NCBI GenBank assembly: GCA_035610835.1
Contig: CM069452.1
Location: 69,598,919 to 69,662,918 of the forward strand
From: Ophiura sarsii
Taxonomy: Eukaryota > Echinodermata > Ophiuroidea > Amphilepidida > Ophiuridae
Direction: 5' to 3'
DNA length: 64,000 nt
Part shown: positions 1-13,700 of the stretch, one piece after another
How the letters are laid out: each line of letters opens with the position of its first letter
Position numbering within the stretch: position 1 is the first letter of the stretch
Made by a program: the position numbers and the translations under genes
The notes under the pieces: generated by a model
Told to the model about the DNA's origin: nothing
Database searches by the model: none
The model's input: the letters and a program-made list of their open reading frames with translations, nothing else

Positions 1-955
1 TTTTTGGAACCTTTTAAAGTGTTATAAAGGGTTCCATACGGGACAGCCAAGAACCCCTGAAGCCTGAAGCATCCTTTTTCTAAGAGTGTACGGACTGCCT
101 GCTTTCACCCTGCCACGTTACAATGTGCAGTTTGCGCCACAAACGCGTATACACTTTGTATGCGTCATTACGTGTGCGCCGAATCGCGCGCGCCATGATA
201 AACGCGGCCGCGCAGCTTCAACATCGTAACGGTTGTTATGGTACCGCCACAGTTTCTTTATCGTTAGCAAACTACGCGTTCATCTATGTTACTAAAGCGA
301 AAGTGTCACTTTAAGATCTGTGTAAGAGTTTTTATTTACATTTAGAAAATGTCGTAAAATAATGTTATTTATCGGACGTTTAGTCACGTATAAATGCTTG
401 TACTCATGCGATCTTTAAGAATAACAAACGACCGCATATACAGAAATGTAGCTATATCCCTGATGAAAATATTTTGGGTGAAGACCATATGTCATCACTC
501 ACTCCGAAAACCACAATTTGTGCCCGAACAGTAGCTACTCGAGTAAAAGAAATTCAACATTTCGGATTATCATCTGTGATCCTTTCTGCGCATGTCTGAA
601 AACGGGAAAATACTGGCATTGAACTATCTAATTAGCTCGTCTATTAGAGGCGCAATTACCACGCTTTTTCAGTTGAAGAGGGACGCGAGTGTAAAATTAT
701 TATTGAACTATCTAATCAGGCGAGGGACCGAAAATTAGTATATTAGTAGATATACCTGATGAGTGCAGCCAATGCTGGCTGTATGAAACAGTGCTGTAGT
801 ATAATCATGGAATTGTAATCAAGTTGATTTTATATAATATATATATATATATATAATTATATATATTCTATTAAATATTAATTTAATTTAAGTGTCCAAG
901 AACTTCTTTTGCCGAGTGTATAATAATAACATTTCTATGTCTTGCCATTTCACAG
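1..955. other. Upstream stretch with no recognised gene
   Basis: I see no coding exon here. A 63-codon open frame at 123-314 has no recognisable domain. Positions about 836-868 hold a TA microsatellite. The last about 80 bases (875-955) resemble the 3' half of the ankyrin introns and end in the usual acceptor ttcacag, so ankyrin exon 1 is probably preceded by an upstream exon of the same gene. A phrase reading attgaactatctaat occurs twice (about 618 and 702). Confidence 0.5.
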
Positions 956-3900
956 GGCTACACTGCATTACTCATTGCAGCTAGGTACTCATCCTCAGCT
1001 GAATGCATTAAGGCATTACTTAAGGGTAATGCAGACATAGAAGCTAGGACTAAAAATGTAAGTGTATCACTTGAATATGGACTAAGAATAAGGTTAATTC
1101 ACTATTTATGTGGATTGTGTTTTCAATTAAATTATGTATTAGTGTATCAGTATATTGGATATATTTATATTACAATGATTATATAATAATAACGTTTCTA
1201 TGTCTTGCCATTTCACAGAGCCACACTGCATTACCCTTTGCAGCTAGGTACTCATCATCAGCTGAATGCATCAAGGCATTACTGGAGGGTAATGCAGACA
1301 TTGAAGCTAAGAATGAAAATGTAAGTGTATCACTTGAATATGGACTAAGAATAAGGTTAATTCACTATATATGTGGATTGTATTTTCAATTGAATTATGT
1401 ATTAGTGTATCAGTATATTGGATATATATATATTACAATGATTATATAATAATAACATTTCTATGTCTTGCCATTTCACAGAGCCACACTGCATTACATT
1501 TTGCAGCTAGGTACTCATCATCAGCTGAATGCATCAAGGTATTACTGGAGAGTAATGCAGACATTGAAGCTAAGGATGAAAATGTAAGTGTATCACTTGA
1601 ATATGGACTAAGAATAAGGTTAATCCTCTATGTGGATTGTATTTTCAATTGAATTATGTATGAGTGTATCAGTATATTGTATATATTTATATTACAATTA
1701 TTATATAATAATAACATTTCTATGTCTTGCCATTTCACAGGGCTGCACTGCATTACATTATGCAGCTTGGTACTCATTATCAGCTGAATGCATCAAATCA
1801 TTACTGGAGGGTAATGCAGACATTGAAGCTAAGGATAAATATGTAAGTGTATCACTTGAATATGGACTAAAAATAAGGTTAATTCTCTATTTATGTTGGT
1901 TGTATTTTCAGTTGAATTATGTATGAGTGTATCAGTATATTGTATATATTTATATTACAATGATTATATAATAATAACATTTCTCTGTCTTGCCATTTCA
2001 CAGGGCTACACTGCATTACATTTTGCAGCTAGGTATTCATCATCAGCTGAATGCATCAAGGCATTACTGGAGGGTAATGCAGACATTGAAGCTAAAGATA
2101 AATATGTAAGTGTATCACTTGAATATGGACTAAGAATGAGGTTAACTCTCTATTTATGTGGATTGTATTTTTAATTGAATTATGTATTACTGTATCAGTA
2201 TATTGCATATATTTATATATTACAATGATTATATAATAATAACATTTCTATGTCTTGACATTTCACAGAGCCAAACTGCATTACACTTTGCAGCTAGGTA
2301 CTCATCATGTGAATGCATCAAGGCATTACTGGAGGGTTATGCAGACATTGAAGCTAAAGATAAATATGTAAGTGTATCACTTGAATATGGACTAAGAATA
2401 AGGTTAATTCTCTATTGATGTGGATTGTATTTTCAATTGAATTATGTATGAGTGTATCAGTATATTGTATATATTTATATTACAATGATTATATAATAAT
2501 AACATTTCTCTGTCTTGCCATTTCACAGGGCTACACTGCATTACATCTTGCAGCTAGGTGCTCATCATCAGCTGAATGCATCAAGGCATTACTGGAGGGT
2601 AATGCAGACATTGAAGCTAAGGAAGAAATTGTAAGTGTATCACTTGAATATGGACTAAGAATAAGTTATGTTTTAATAATTAATTTATAATGATTAAGTA
2701 CAGTGCATACGTGATTATATAATGATAACATTTCTCTGTCTTGCCATTTCACAGGGCTACACTGCATTACATTTTGCAGCTTGGTTCTCATCAGCTGAAT
2801 GCATCAAGGCATTACTTGAGGGTAATGCAGACATTGAAGCTAAGGATAAAATTGTAAGTGTATCACTTGAATATGGACTAAGAATAAGGTTAATTCACTA
2901 TTTATGTGGATTGTATTTTCAATTGAATTATGTATTAGTGTATCATTATATTGGATATATTTATAGTACAATGATTATATAATGATAACATTTATCTGTC
3001 TTGCCATTTCACAGAGCAGGACTCCATTACATTTTGCAGCTGGGTTCTCATCAGCTGAATGCATCAAAGTATTACTTGAGGGTAATGCAGACATTGATGC
3101 TAAGAATACAAATGTAAGTGTATCACTTGAATATGGACTAAAAATAAGGTTAATTCACTATGTATGTGGATTGTATTTTCAATTGAATTATGTATGAGTG
3201 TATCAGTATATTGTATATATTTATATTACAATGATTATATAATAATAACATTTCTCTGTCTTGCCATTTCACAGGGCTATACTGCATTACATTTTGCAGC
3301 TAGGTACTCATCATCATGTGAATGCATCAAGGCATTACTGGAGGGTAATGCAGACATTGAAGCTAAGGATAAAGATGTAAGTGTATCACTTGAACATGGA
3401 CCAAGAATAAGGTTAATTCACAATTTATGTGGATTGTATTTTTAATTGAATTATGTATTAGTGTATCAGTATATTGTATATATTTATATTACAATGATTA
3501 TATAATAATAACATTTCTATGTCTTGCCATTTCACAGGGCGACACTCCATTACATTTTGCAGCTAAGTACTCATCATCACGTGAAGGCATCAAGGCATTA
3601 CTGGAGTGTAATGCAGACATTGAAGCTAAGGAAAAAGATGTAAGTGTATCACTTGAATATGGACTAAGAATATGGTTAATCCTCTATTTATGTGGATTGT
3701 ATTTTAATTGAATTATGTATTACTGTATCAGTATATTGTATATATTTATATTACAATGATTATATAATAATAACATTTCTCTGTCTTGCCGTTTCACAGG
3801 GGTGCACTGCATTACATTTTGCAGCTAGGTATTCATCATCAGCTGAATGCATCAAGGCATTACTGGAGGATAATGCAGACATTGAAGCTAAGGATAAAAA

Positions 3901-6900
3901 TGTAAGTGTATCACTTGAATATGGACTAAGAATAAGGTTAATTCTCTATTTATGTGGATTGTATTTTCAATTGAATTATGTATTACTGTATCAGTATATT
4001 GTATATATTTATATTACAATGTTTATATAATAATAACGTTTCTATGTCTTGCCATTTCACAGGGCTACACTGCATTACATCTTGCAGCTAGGTACTCATC
4101 ATCAGCTGAATGCATAAAGGCATTACTGGAGGGTAATGCAGACATTGAAGCTAAGAATAAAAATGTAAGTGTATCACTTGAATATGGTAATTCTCTATTT
4201 ATGTTGGTTGTATTTTCAGTTGAATTATGTATGAGTGTATCAGTATATTGTATATATTTATATTACAATGATTATATAATAATAACATTTCTCTGTCTTG
4301 CCATTTCACAGGGCTACACTGCATTACATATTGCAGCTAGGTACTCATCATCATGTGAATGCATCAAGGCATTACTGGAGGGTAATGCAGACATTGAAGC
4401 TAAGGATAAAGATGTAAGTGTATCACTTGAACATGGACCAAGAATAAGGTTAATTCACTATTTATGTGGATTGTATTTTCAATTGAATTATGTATTAGTG
4501 TATCAGTATATTGTATATATTTATATTACAATGATTATATAATAATAACATTTCTATGTCTTGCCATTTCACAGGGCGACACTCCATTACATTTTGCAGC
4601 TAAGTACTCATCATCACGTGAAGGCATCAAGGCATTACTGGAGTGTAATGCAGACATTGAAGCTAAAGATAAATATGTAAGTGTATCACTTGAATATGGA
4701 CTAAGAATGAGGTTAACTCTCTATTTATGTGGATTGTATTTTTAATTGAATTATGTATTACTGTATCAGTATATTGTATATATTTATATTACAATGATTA
4801 TGAAATAATAACATTTCTCTGTCTTGCCATTTCACAGGGCTACACTGCATTACATTTTGCAGCTAGGTATTCATCATCAGCTGAATGCATCAAGGCATTA
4901 CTGGAGGGTAATGCAGACATTGATGCTAAGAATACAAATGTAAGTGTATCACTTGAATATGGACTAAAAATAAGGTTAATTCACTATTTATGTGGATTGT
5001 ATTTTTAATTGAATTATGTATTACTGTATCAGTATATTGTATATATTTATATTACAATGTTTATATAATAATAACGTTTTTATGTCTTGCCATTTCACAG
5101 AGCCACACTGCATTACACTCTGCAGCTAGGTACTCATCATCAGCTGAATGCATCAAGGCATTACTGGAGGGTAATGCAGACATTGAAGCTAAGGATGAAG
5201 ATGTAAGTGTATCACTTGAACATGGACCAAGAATAAGGTTAATTCTCTATTTATGTGGATTGTATTTTCAATTGAATTATGTATTACTGTATCAGTATAT
5301 TGTATATATTTATATTACAATGAATATATAATGATAACATTTCTCTGTCTTGCCATTTCACAGAGCCACACTGCATTACATTTTGCAGCTAGGTACTCAT
5401 CATCAGCTGAATGCATCAAGGCATTACTGGAGGGTAATGCAGACATTGAAGCTAAGGATAAAGATGTAAGTGTATCACTTGAACATGGACCAAGAATAAG
5501 GTTAATTCACTATTTATGTGGATTGTATTTTCAATTGAATTATGTATTAGTGTATCAGTATATTGCATATATTTATATTACAATGATTATATAATGATAA
5601 CATTTCTCTGTCTTGCCATTTCACAGGGCAACACTGCATTACATTTTGCAGCTAACTCATCATGTGAATGCATCAAGGCATTACTGGAGGGTAATGCAGA
5701 CATTGAAGCTAAGGATAAAAATGTAAGTGTAGCACTTGAACATGGACCAAGAATAAGGTTAATTCACTATTTATGTGGATTGTATTTTCAATTGAATTAT
5801 GTATTAGTGTATCAGTATATTGTATATATTTATATTACAATGATTATATAATAATAACATTTCTATGTCTTGCCATTTCACAGGGCGACACTCCATTACA
5901 TTTTGCAGCTAAGTACTCATCATCACGTGAAGGCATCAAGGCATTACTGGAGTGTAATGCAGACATTGAAGCTAAGGAAAAAGATGTAAGTGTATCACTT
6001 GAATATGGACTAAGAATATGGTTAATCCTCTATTTATGTGGATTGTATTTTAATTGAATTATGTATTACTGTATCAGTATATTGTATATATTTATATTAC
6101 AATGATTATATAATAATAACATTTCTCTGTCTTGCCATTTCACAGGGGTGCACTGCATTACATTTTGCAGCTAGGTACTCATCAGCTGAATGCATCAAGG
6201 CATTACTGGAGGGTAATGCAGACATTGAAGCTAAAGATAAATATGTAAGTGTATCACTTGAATATGGACTAAAAATAAGGTTAATTCACTATTTATGTGG
6301 ATTGTATTTTTAATTGAATTATGTATTACTGTATCAGTATATTGTATATATTTATATTACAATGTTTATATAATAATAACGTTTCTATGTCTTGCCATTT
6401 CACAGAGCCGCACTGCATTACACTCTGCAGCTAGGTACTCATCATCAGCTGAATGCATCAAGGCATTACTGAAGGGTAATGCAGACATTAAAGCTAAGGA
6501 TGAAGATGTAAGTGTATCACTTGAACATGGACCAAGAATAAGGTTAATTCTCTATTTATGTGGATTGTATTTTCAATTGAATTATGTATTACTGTATCAG
6601 TATATTGTATATATTTATATTACAATGATTATATAATGATAACATTTCTCTGTCTTGCCATTTCACAGAGCCACACTGCATTACATTTTGCAGCTAGGTA
6701 CTCATCATCAGCTAAATGCATCAAGGCATTACTGAAGGGTAATGCAGACATTGAAGCTAAGAATAAAAATGTAAGTGTATTACTTGAATATGGTAATTCT
6801 CTATTTATGTTGGTTGTATTTTCAGTTGAATTATGTATGAGTGTATCAGTATATTGTATATATTTATATTACAATGATTATATAATAATAACATTTCTCT

Positions 6901-7793
6901 GTCTTGCCATTTCACAGGGCTACACTGCATTACATTTTGCAGCTAGGTACTCATCATCATGTGAATGCATCAAGGCATTACTGGAGGGTAATGCAGACAT
7001 TGAAGCTAAGGATAAAGATGTAAGTGTATCACTTGAACATGGACCAAGAATAAGGTTAATTCACTATTTATGTGGATTGTATTTTCAATTGAATTATGTA
7101 TTAGTGTATCAGTATATTGCATATATTTATATTACAATGATTATATAATGATATCATTTCTCTGTCTTGCCATTTCACAGGGCAACACTGCATTACATTT
7201 TGCAGCTAACTCATCATGTGAATGCATCAAGGCATTACTGGAGGGTAATGCAGACATTGAAGCTAAGGATAAAAATGTAAGTGTAGCACTTGAATATGGA
7301 CTAAGAATAAGGTTAATTCACTACTTATGTGGATTGTATTTGCAATTGAATTATGTATTACTGTATCAGTATATTGTATATATTTATATTACAATGATTA
7401 TATAATAATAACATTTCTCTGTCTTGCCATTTCACAGGGCAACACGCCATTACATCTTGCAGCTGGGTGCTCATCATCAGCTGAATGCATCAAGGCATTA
7501 CTGGAGGGTAATGCAGACATTGAAGCTAAGGATAAAAATGTAAGTGTATCACTTGAATATGGACTAAGAATAAGGTTAATTCACTGTGGATTGTATTTGC
7601 AATTGAATTATGTATTACTGTATCAGTATATTGTATATATTTATATTACAATGATTATATAATAATAACATTTCTCTGTCTTGCCATTTCACAGGGCAAC
7701 ACGCCATTACATCTTGCAGCTGGGTTATCATCAGCTGAATGCATCAAGGCATTACTTCAGGGTAATGCAGACATTGAAGCTAAGGATAAAAAT
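956..7793 (+). CDS. Ankyrin exons 1-27 (intact)
   Basis: Each exon codes one ankyrin repeat of the form G-x-TALHFAA ... ECIKALLEGNADIEAKD. Exons: 956-1057, 1219-1320, 1482-1583, 1741-1842, 2004-2105, 2269-2367, 2529-2630, 2755-2853, 3015-3113, 3275-3376, 3538-3639, 3800-3901, 4063-4164, 4312-4413, 4575-4676, 4838-4939, 5101-5202, 5364-5465, 5627-5722, 5884-5985, 6146-6244, 6406-6507, 6669-6770, 6918-7019, 7181-7276, 7438-7539, 7695-7793. Lengths are 102, 99 or 96 bp. All begin after cag and end before gtaagt, in phase 0, so any exon can be skipped without a frameshift. None contains a stop. Differences cluster at repeat residue 2 (Y, H, C, N, D, R, Q), at 10-15 (R/W/G/K/N, Y/F/C, then S/A/C) and at the last residues, which in ankyrin folds lie at hairpin tips and the inner-helix face used for binding. 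Confidence 0.88.
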
Positions 7794-10700
7794 GTAAGTG
7801 TATCACTTGAATATGGACTAAGAATAAGGTTTATTCACTATTTACGTGGATTGTATTTTCAATTGAATTATTTATTACTGTATCAGTATATTGATATGAT
7901 ATGATTTTATTGGCACAAAATCGCGACCCGAAGGCCGAATTACATTGTACAGGAAAGTAAGGAATACATATAAAACAATTCAATACACAAATAGACAACA
8001 TACTGGGCAGGAACATGGCAAACAACAAGGGACAAGGCCAAATACAGGATATGCGAAGCAAATTATGGGAGATCACTCAGTCTGTTGATCAACTTCACAT
8101 AATAAGGAATGGGGCTTTCAGCATATCTGTTTGTGCGAGCACGAGGCTGGGTGAGTTCGGCATTGTTTCTCAATTGTCTACCATGAACCTGACCTCTGCA
8201 TGCAGGGAGCAACCTTTTAGTCCTACTGCATTCGGCTAGTGACTGAGCAAACTTCAGAGAATGTTGCTCCCTCCGGGCAGACAAATAATCAAAATTACAT
8301 ACATCTAAAGCATTACGATAGGAAATAAAACTAGGACCAAGGATAATTCTTAAAGCTCTCTTTTGGACTCTCTCAAGTTTTAGAGCTAGTTTGGATGTGA
8401 GGGCACAATGCCAGATGACGTCAGAATATTCAAGCAGAGGGCGAATGTACCCCCTGTACACCGTCACTAACTCGGATGTATGAAAACCAAAACGTTTAAG
8501 AGATCGCAACATAAAAAGTCTTTTGTTGGCATTCTTGCACATGTGGTCAATTTGAGTGTCCCATTTAAGATCATCCTGTAACCAAATGCCCAAAATTTTG
8601 GCAGAGCTAGCAAAAGAAAGCTGCGATGGACCAATTTTTAAGTCAGGATGGGGAGGGGGGTCTTGCATGAAACACATCTGCATGGCTTGGCATTTGGCAG
8701 GGTTGAGTTTGAGTTGATTAGTAACAGACCAATCCAGAAAGCCATCAAGATCAGCTTGCAAGTTGCTACTCTCACTAGAGGAACGATTTTCGGCGAACGT
8801 AAGATCGTCCACATATTTCCAATAGTGGGAATAACAACTCTCAGCCGCATCATTGATAACTGCCTGAAAGGTTATGGGTCCAAGTTTAGTTCCTTGAGGA
8901 ACACCAGCACAAAGGGGCAAATAATTGGACACGGTTTGGTTATAGCGCACGCATTGGCGACGATCATTGAGAAAACTACATATCCATGGAACAATAGTCC
9001 CCCGGACCCCCAAGGCAATTAACTTCTGAATAGCAATAGAATGATTTACTAGATCAAATGCCTTCGAAAAATCAGTGAGGACTACTGTTCCGATATTTTT
9101 TGGCTTGTCAGCACCCTGGAACAAGAAATGAGTAAGATTCAAAAGATAGTGCGCAGTTGAAACACCTTGAATGTTACCGAACTGATTGATGTCAATAGAA
9201 TCTTGAATATCTTGCACCACCCATTTAGCAATAAACCCTTCAGCAATTTTGGCAAATATATCTGTCAGTGATATTGGTCTCATTTTATCAATGGAGGGTG
9301 GAAATTGTTTAGGAATGGGAACAACAATTGCCGACCTCCATTGGTGTGGGACCACCCCTTCTTTAAAGGAACAATTAAGCACGTCCGTGAGTGGACTACT
9401 CAGTTCGTATGCAAACTCTTTTATGAGTTTGGGTGGAATGCCATCAGGGCCACTGGATTTGGATGTCTTAACTACCTTGAGCACATTATATACTTCCCAT
9501 GGATTTAGTTCAGGGGCTACATAATTGACAGGCAAATAGGCAGGGAGAGCAGACATATTTAAAGGTTCAATATGGGATGAAATACTGACAAACTTGGAAT
9601 TGATGGCATTTGCCATATCCTTGTGATTTGTTCTGTCAATACCAGGTATATGCATATCAAGATCAGATTTTGTTGATATTGTATATATTTATATTACAAT
9701 GATTATATAATGATAACATTTCTCTGTCTTGCCATTTCACAGGGCTACACTGCATTACATCTTGCAGCTAGGTACTCATCATCAGCTGAATGCATAAAGG
9801 CATTACTGGAGGGTAATGCGGACATTGGATCAAAGGATCAAATCCATGACCAATTCAACAAAATCTGATCTTGATATGCATATACCTGGTATTGACAGAA
9901 CAAATCACAAGGATATGGCAAATGCCATCAATTCCAAGTTTGTCAGTATTTCATCCCATATTGAACCTTTAAATATGTCTGCTCTCCCTGCCTATTTGCC
10001 TGTCAATTATGTAGCCCCTGAACTAAATCCATGGGAAGTATATAATGTGCTCAAGGTAGTTAAGACATCCAAATCCAGTGGCCCTGATGGCATTCCACCC
10101 AAACTCATAAAAGAGTTTGCATACGAACTGAGTAGTCCACTCACGGACGTGCTTAATTGTTCCTTTAAAGAAGGGGTGGTCCCACACCAATGGAGGTCGG
10201 CAATTGTTGTTCCCATTCCTAAACAATTTCCACCCTCCATTGATAAAATGAGACCAATATCACTGACAGATATATTTGCCAAAATTGCTGAAGGGTTTAT
10301 TGCTAAATGGGTGGTGCAAGATATTCAAGATTCTATTGACATCAATCAGTTCGGTAACATTCAAGGTGTTTCAACTGCGCACTATCTTTTGAATCTTACT
10401 CATTTCTTGTTCCAGGGTGCTGACAAGCCAAAAAATATCGGAACAGTAGTCCTCACTGATTTTTCGAAGGCATTTGATCTAGTAAATCATTCTATTGCTA
10501 TTCAGAAGTTAATTGCCTTGGGGGTCCGGGGGACTATTGTTCCATGGATATGTAGTTTTCTCAATGATCGTCGCCAATGCGTGCGCTATAACCAAACCGT
10601 GTCCAATTATTTGCCCCTTTGTGCTGGTGTTCCTCAAGGAACTAAACTTGGACCCATAACCTTTCAGGCAGTTATCAATGATGCGGCTGAGAGTTGTTAT

Positions 10701-13700
10701 TCCCACTATTGGAAATATGTGGACGATCTTACGTTCGCCGAAAATCGTTCCTCTAGTGAGAGTAGCAACTTGCAAGCTGATCTTGATGGCTTTCTGGATT
10801 GGTCTGTTACTAATCAACTCAAACTCAACCCTGCCAAATGCCAAGCCATGCAGATGTGTTTCATGCAAGACCCCCCTCCCCATCCTGACTTAAAAATTGG
10901 TCCATCGCAGCTTTCTTTTGCTAGCTCTGCCAAAATTTTGGGCATTTGGTTACAGGATGATCTTAAATGGGACACACAAATTGACCACATGTGCAAGAAT
11001 GCCAACAAAAGACTTTTTATGTTGCGATCTCTTAAACGTTTTGGTTTTCATACATCCGAGTTAGTGACGGTGTACAGGGGGTACATTCGCCCTCTGCTTG
11101 AATATTCTGACGTCATCTGGCATTGTGCCCTCACATCCAAACTAGCTCTAAAACTTGAGAGAGTCCAAAAGAGAGCTTTAAGAATTATCCTTGGTCCTAG
11201 TTTTATTTCCTATCGTAATGCTTTAGATGTATGTAATTTTGATTATTTGTCTGCCCGGAGGGAGCAACATTCTCTGAAGTTTGCTCAGTCACTAGCCGAA
11301 TGCAGTAGGACTAAAAGGTTGCTCCCTGCATGCAGAGGTCAGGTTCATGGTAGACAATTGAGAAACAATGCCGAACTCACCCAGCCTCGTGCTCGCACAA
11401 ACAGATATGCTGAAAGCCCCATTCCTTATTATGTGAAGTTGATCAACAGTGATCTCCCATAATTTGCTTCGCATATCCTGTATTTGGCCTTGTCCCTTGT
11501 TGTTTGCCATGTTCCTGCCCAGTATGTTGTCTATTTGTGTATTGAATTGTTTTATATGTATTCCTTACTTTCATGTACAATGTAATTCGGCCTTCGGGTC
11601 GCGATTTTGTGCCAATAAAATCATATCATATCATACATTGAAGCTAAGGATGAAGATGTAAGTGTATCACTTGAATATGGACTAAGAATAAGGTTTATTC
11701 ACTATTTACGTGGATTGTATTTTCAATTGAATTATTTATTACTGTATCAGTATATTGTATATATTTATATTACAATGATTATATAATGATAACATTTCTC
11801 TGTCTTGCCATTTCACAGGGCTACACTGCATTACATCTTGCAGCTAGGTACTCATCATCAGCTAAATGCATCAAGGCATTACTGGAGGGTAATGCGGACA
11901 TTGAAGCTAAGGATGAAGATGTAAGTGTATCACTTGAATATGGACTAAGAATAAGGTTAATTCACTATTTATGTGGATTGTATTTTCAATTGAATTATGT
12001 ATTACTGTATCAGTATATTGCATATATTTATATATTACAATGATTATATAAAAATAACATTTCTATGTCTTGTCATTTCACAGGGCTACACTGCATTACA
12101 TTTTGCAGCTTGGTACTCATCATGTGAATGCATCAAGGCATTACTGGAGGGTAATGCAGACATTGAAGCTAAGGATGAAGATGTAAGTGTATCACTTGAA
12201 TATGGACTAAGAATAAGGTTAATTCTCTATTCATGTGGATTGTATTTTCAATTGAATTATGTATTAGTGTATCAGTATATTGTATATATTTATATTACAA
12301 TGATTATATAATAATAATATTTCAATGTCTTGACATTTCACAGAGCCACACTGCATTACACTTTGCAGCTAGGTACTCATCATCATGTGAATGCATCAAG
12401 GCATTACTGGAGGGTAATGCAGACATTGAAGCTAAGAATGAAGATGTAAGTGTATCACTTGAATATGGACTAAGAATAAGGTTAATTCTCTATTGATGTG
12501 GATTGTATTTTCAATTGAATTATGTATTAGTGTATCAGTATATTGCATATATTTATATATTACAATGATTATATAATAATAACATTTCTATGTCTTGTCA
12601 TTTCACAGGGCTACACTGCATTACATTTTGCAGCTAGGTACTCATCATGTGAATGCATCAAGGCATTACTGGAGGGTAATGCAGACATTGAAGCTAAGGA
12701 TGAAGATGTAAGTGTATCACTTGAATATGGACTAAGAATGAGGTTAACTCTCTATTTATGTGGATTGTATTTTCAATTGAATTATGTATTACTGTATCAG
12801 TATATTGTATATTTTTATATTACAATGAATATATAATGATAACATTTCTATGTCTTGTCATTTCACTGGACTGGACTCCATTGCATTTTGCAGCTACAGG
12901 GTGAGTCAAAAAAAGTTTACCCTAATTGAAAAAAATCTAAAAAAAAAATGTCTGACCACAAAATCAAGGCAAACAAAACTTTAAATGATTGCGCCATTTC
13001 TTTGCTACCATCTGGAATAAAATCACGCTATTTGATGATACCGTTAAGTAAATATGACTATTTCTGTACAGGAGCTGTTTTTTCACCAAATACACGGTTT
13101 TTAATTTCAAGCTTAACGAGCTTAATAATGTTTACTAGGATTATGATGTAAAGCATTAAACATCTTGTTTATTAAAAGAATTAAGTAGACAATAGACTTG
13201 TTCAAAATTGTCTCCTAATAGATTAAAACAATAGACAGCTTTAAGGCCTATTTATGACACAATTACCACACTTTAATCATTTCATAACAAAGGAATTGAT
13301 CCTTTCGCTGTCGGTATTGTAATTTTTTATTGGTCGTATCTATCTTATGAAATATAATGGTCAAGATCTGGAAGCGTGTTCGGACGTTAAATTGGTCACT
13401 TTTATTCAAAACAGCGTAAAATAAGTTTCCCTCAACCAATCTAAACCAGATAAAATTCATATTAAAGCTAATTGATTTGTCTTTATACCATTGTTTTGAG
13501 AAAAAAAAACGAAAACTTTTTTCTGAAAAAATCGCTGAAGTTGAGTAAACTTTTTTTTGACGCACCCTGTAGGTGCTCATCATGTGAATGCATCAAGGCA
13601 TTACTGGAGGGTAATGCAGACATTGAAGCTAAGGATAAAAATGTAAGTGTATCACTTGAATATGGACTAAGAATAAGGTTTATTCTTTATTAATGTGGAT

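Larger units (their letters stand above)
9743..11657 (+). pseudogene. Ankyrin exon 28, split by a LINE
   Basis: Exon bases 9743-9827 and 11641-11657 together make the expected 102 bp, ending AKDED before gtaagt, but 1.8 kb of LINE sequence separates them. The target duplication ACATTG (9822-9827 and 11635-11640) is counted once. With the insertion in place the exon cannot give a normal repeat. Because all neighbours are phase 0, skipping from exon 27 to 29 would keep the frame. Confidence 0.85.

Noticed and set aside
123..314. 63-codon open frame near the window start
   Set aside because: It has no domain, no splice context and no repeat support; it is compatible with chance.
8015..11510. 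Opposite-strand open frames over the LINE copies
   Set aside because: They are shadows of the reverse transcriptase frame, repeated in both copies, without domains.
1108..12836. Open frames of 90-196 codons across ankyrin introns
   Set aside because: They are exon plus intron readthrough; strong gtaagt donors and ttcacag acceptors define the true 32-34 residue exons.
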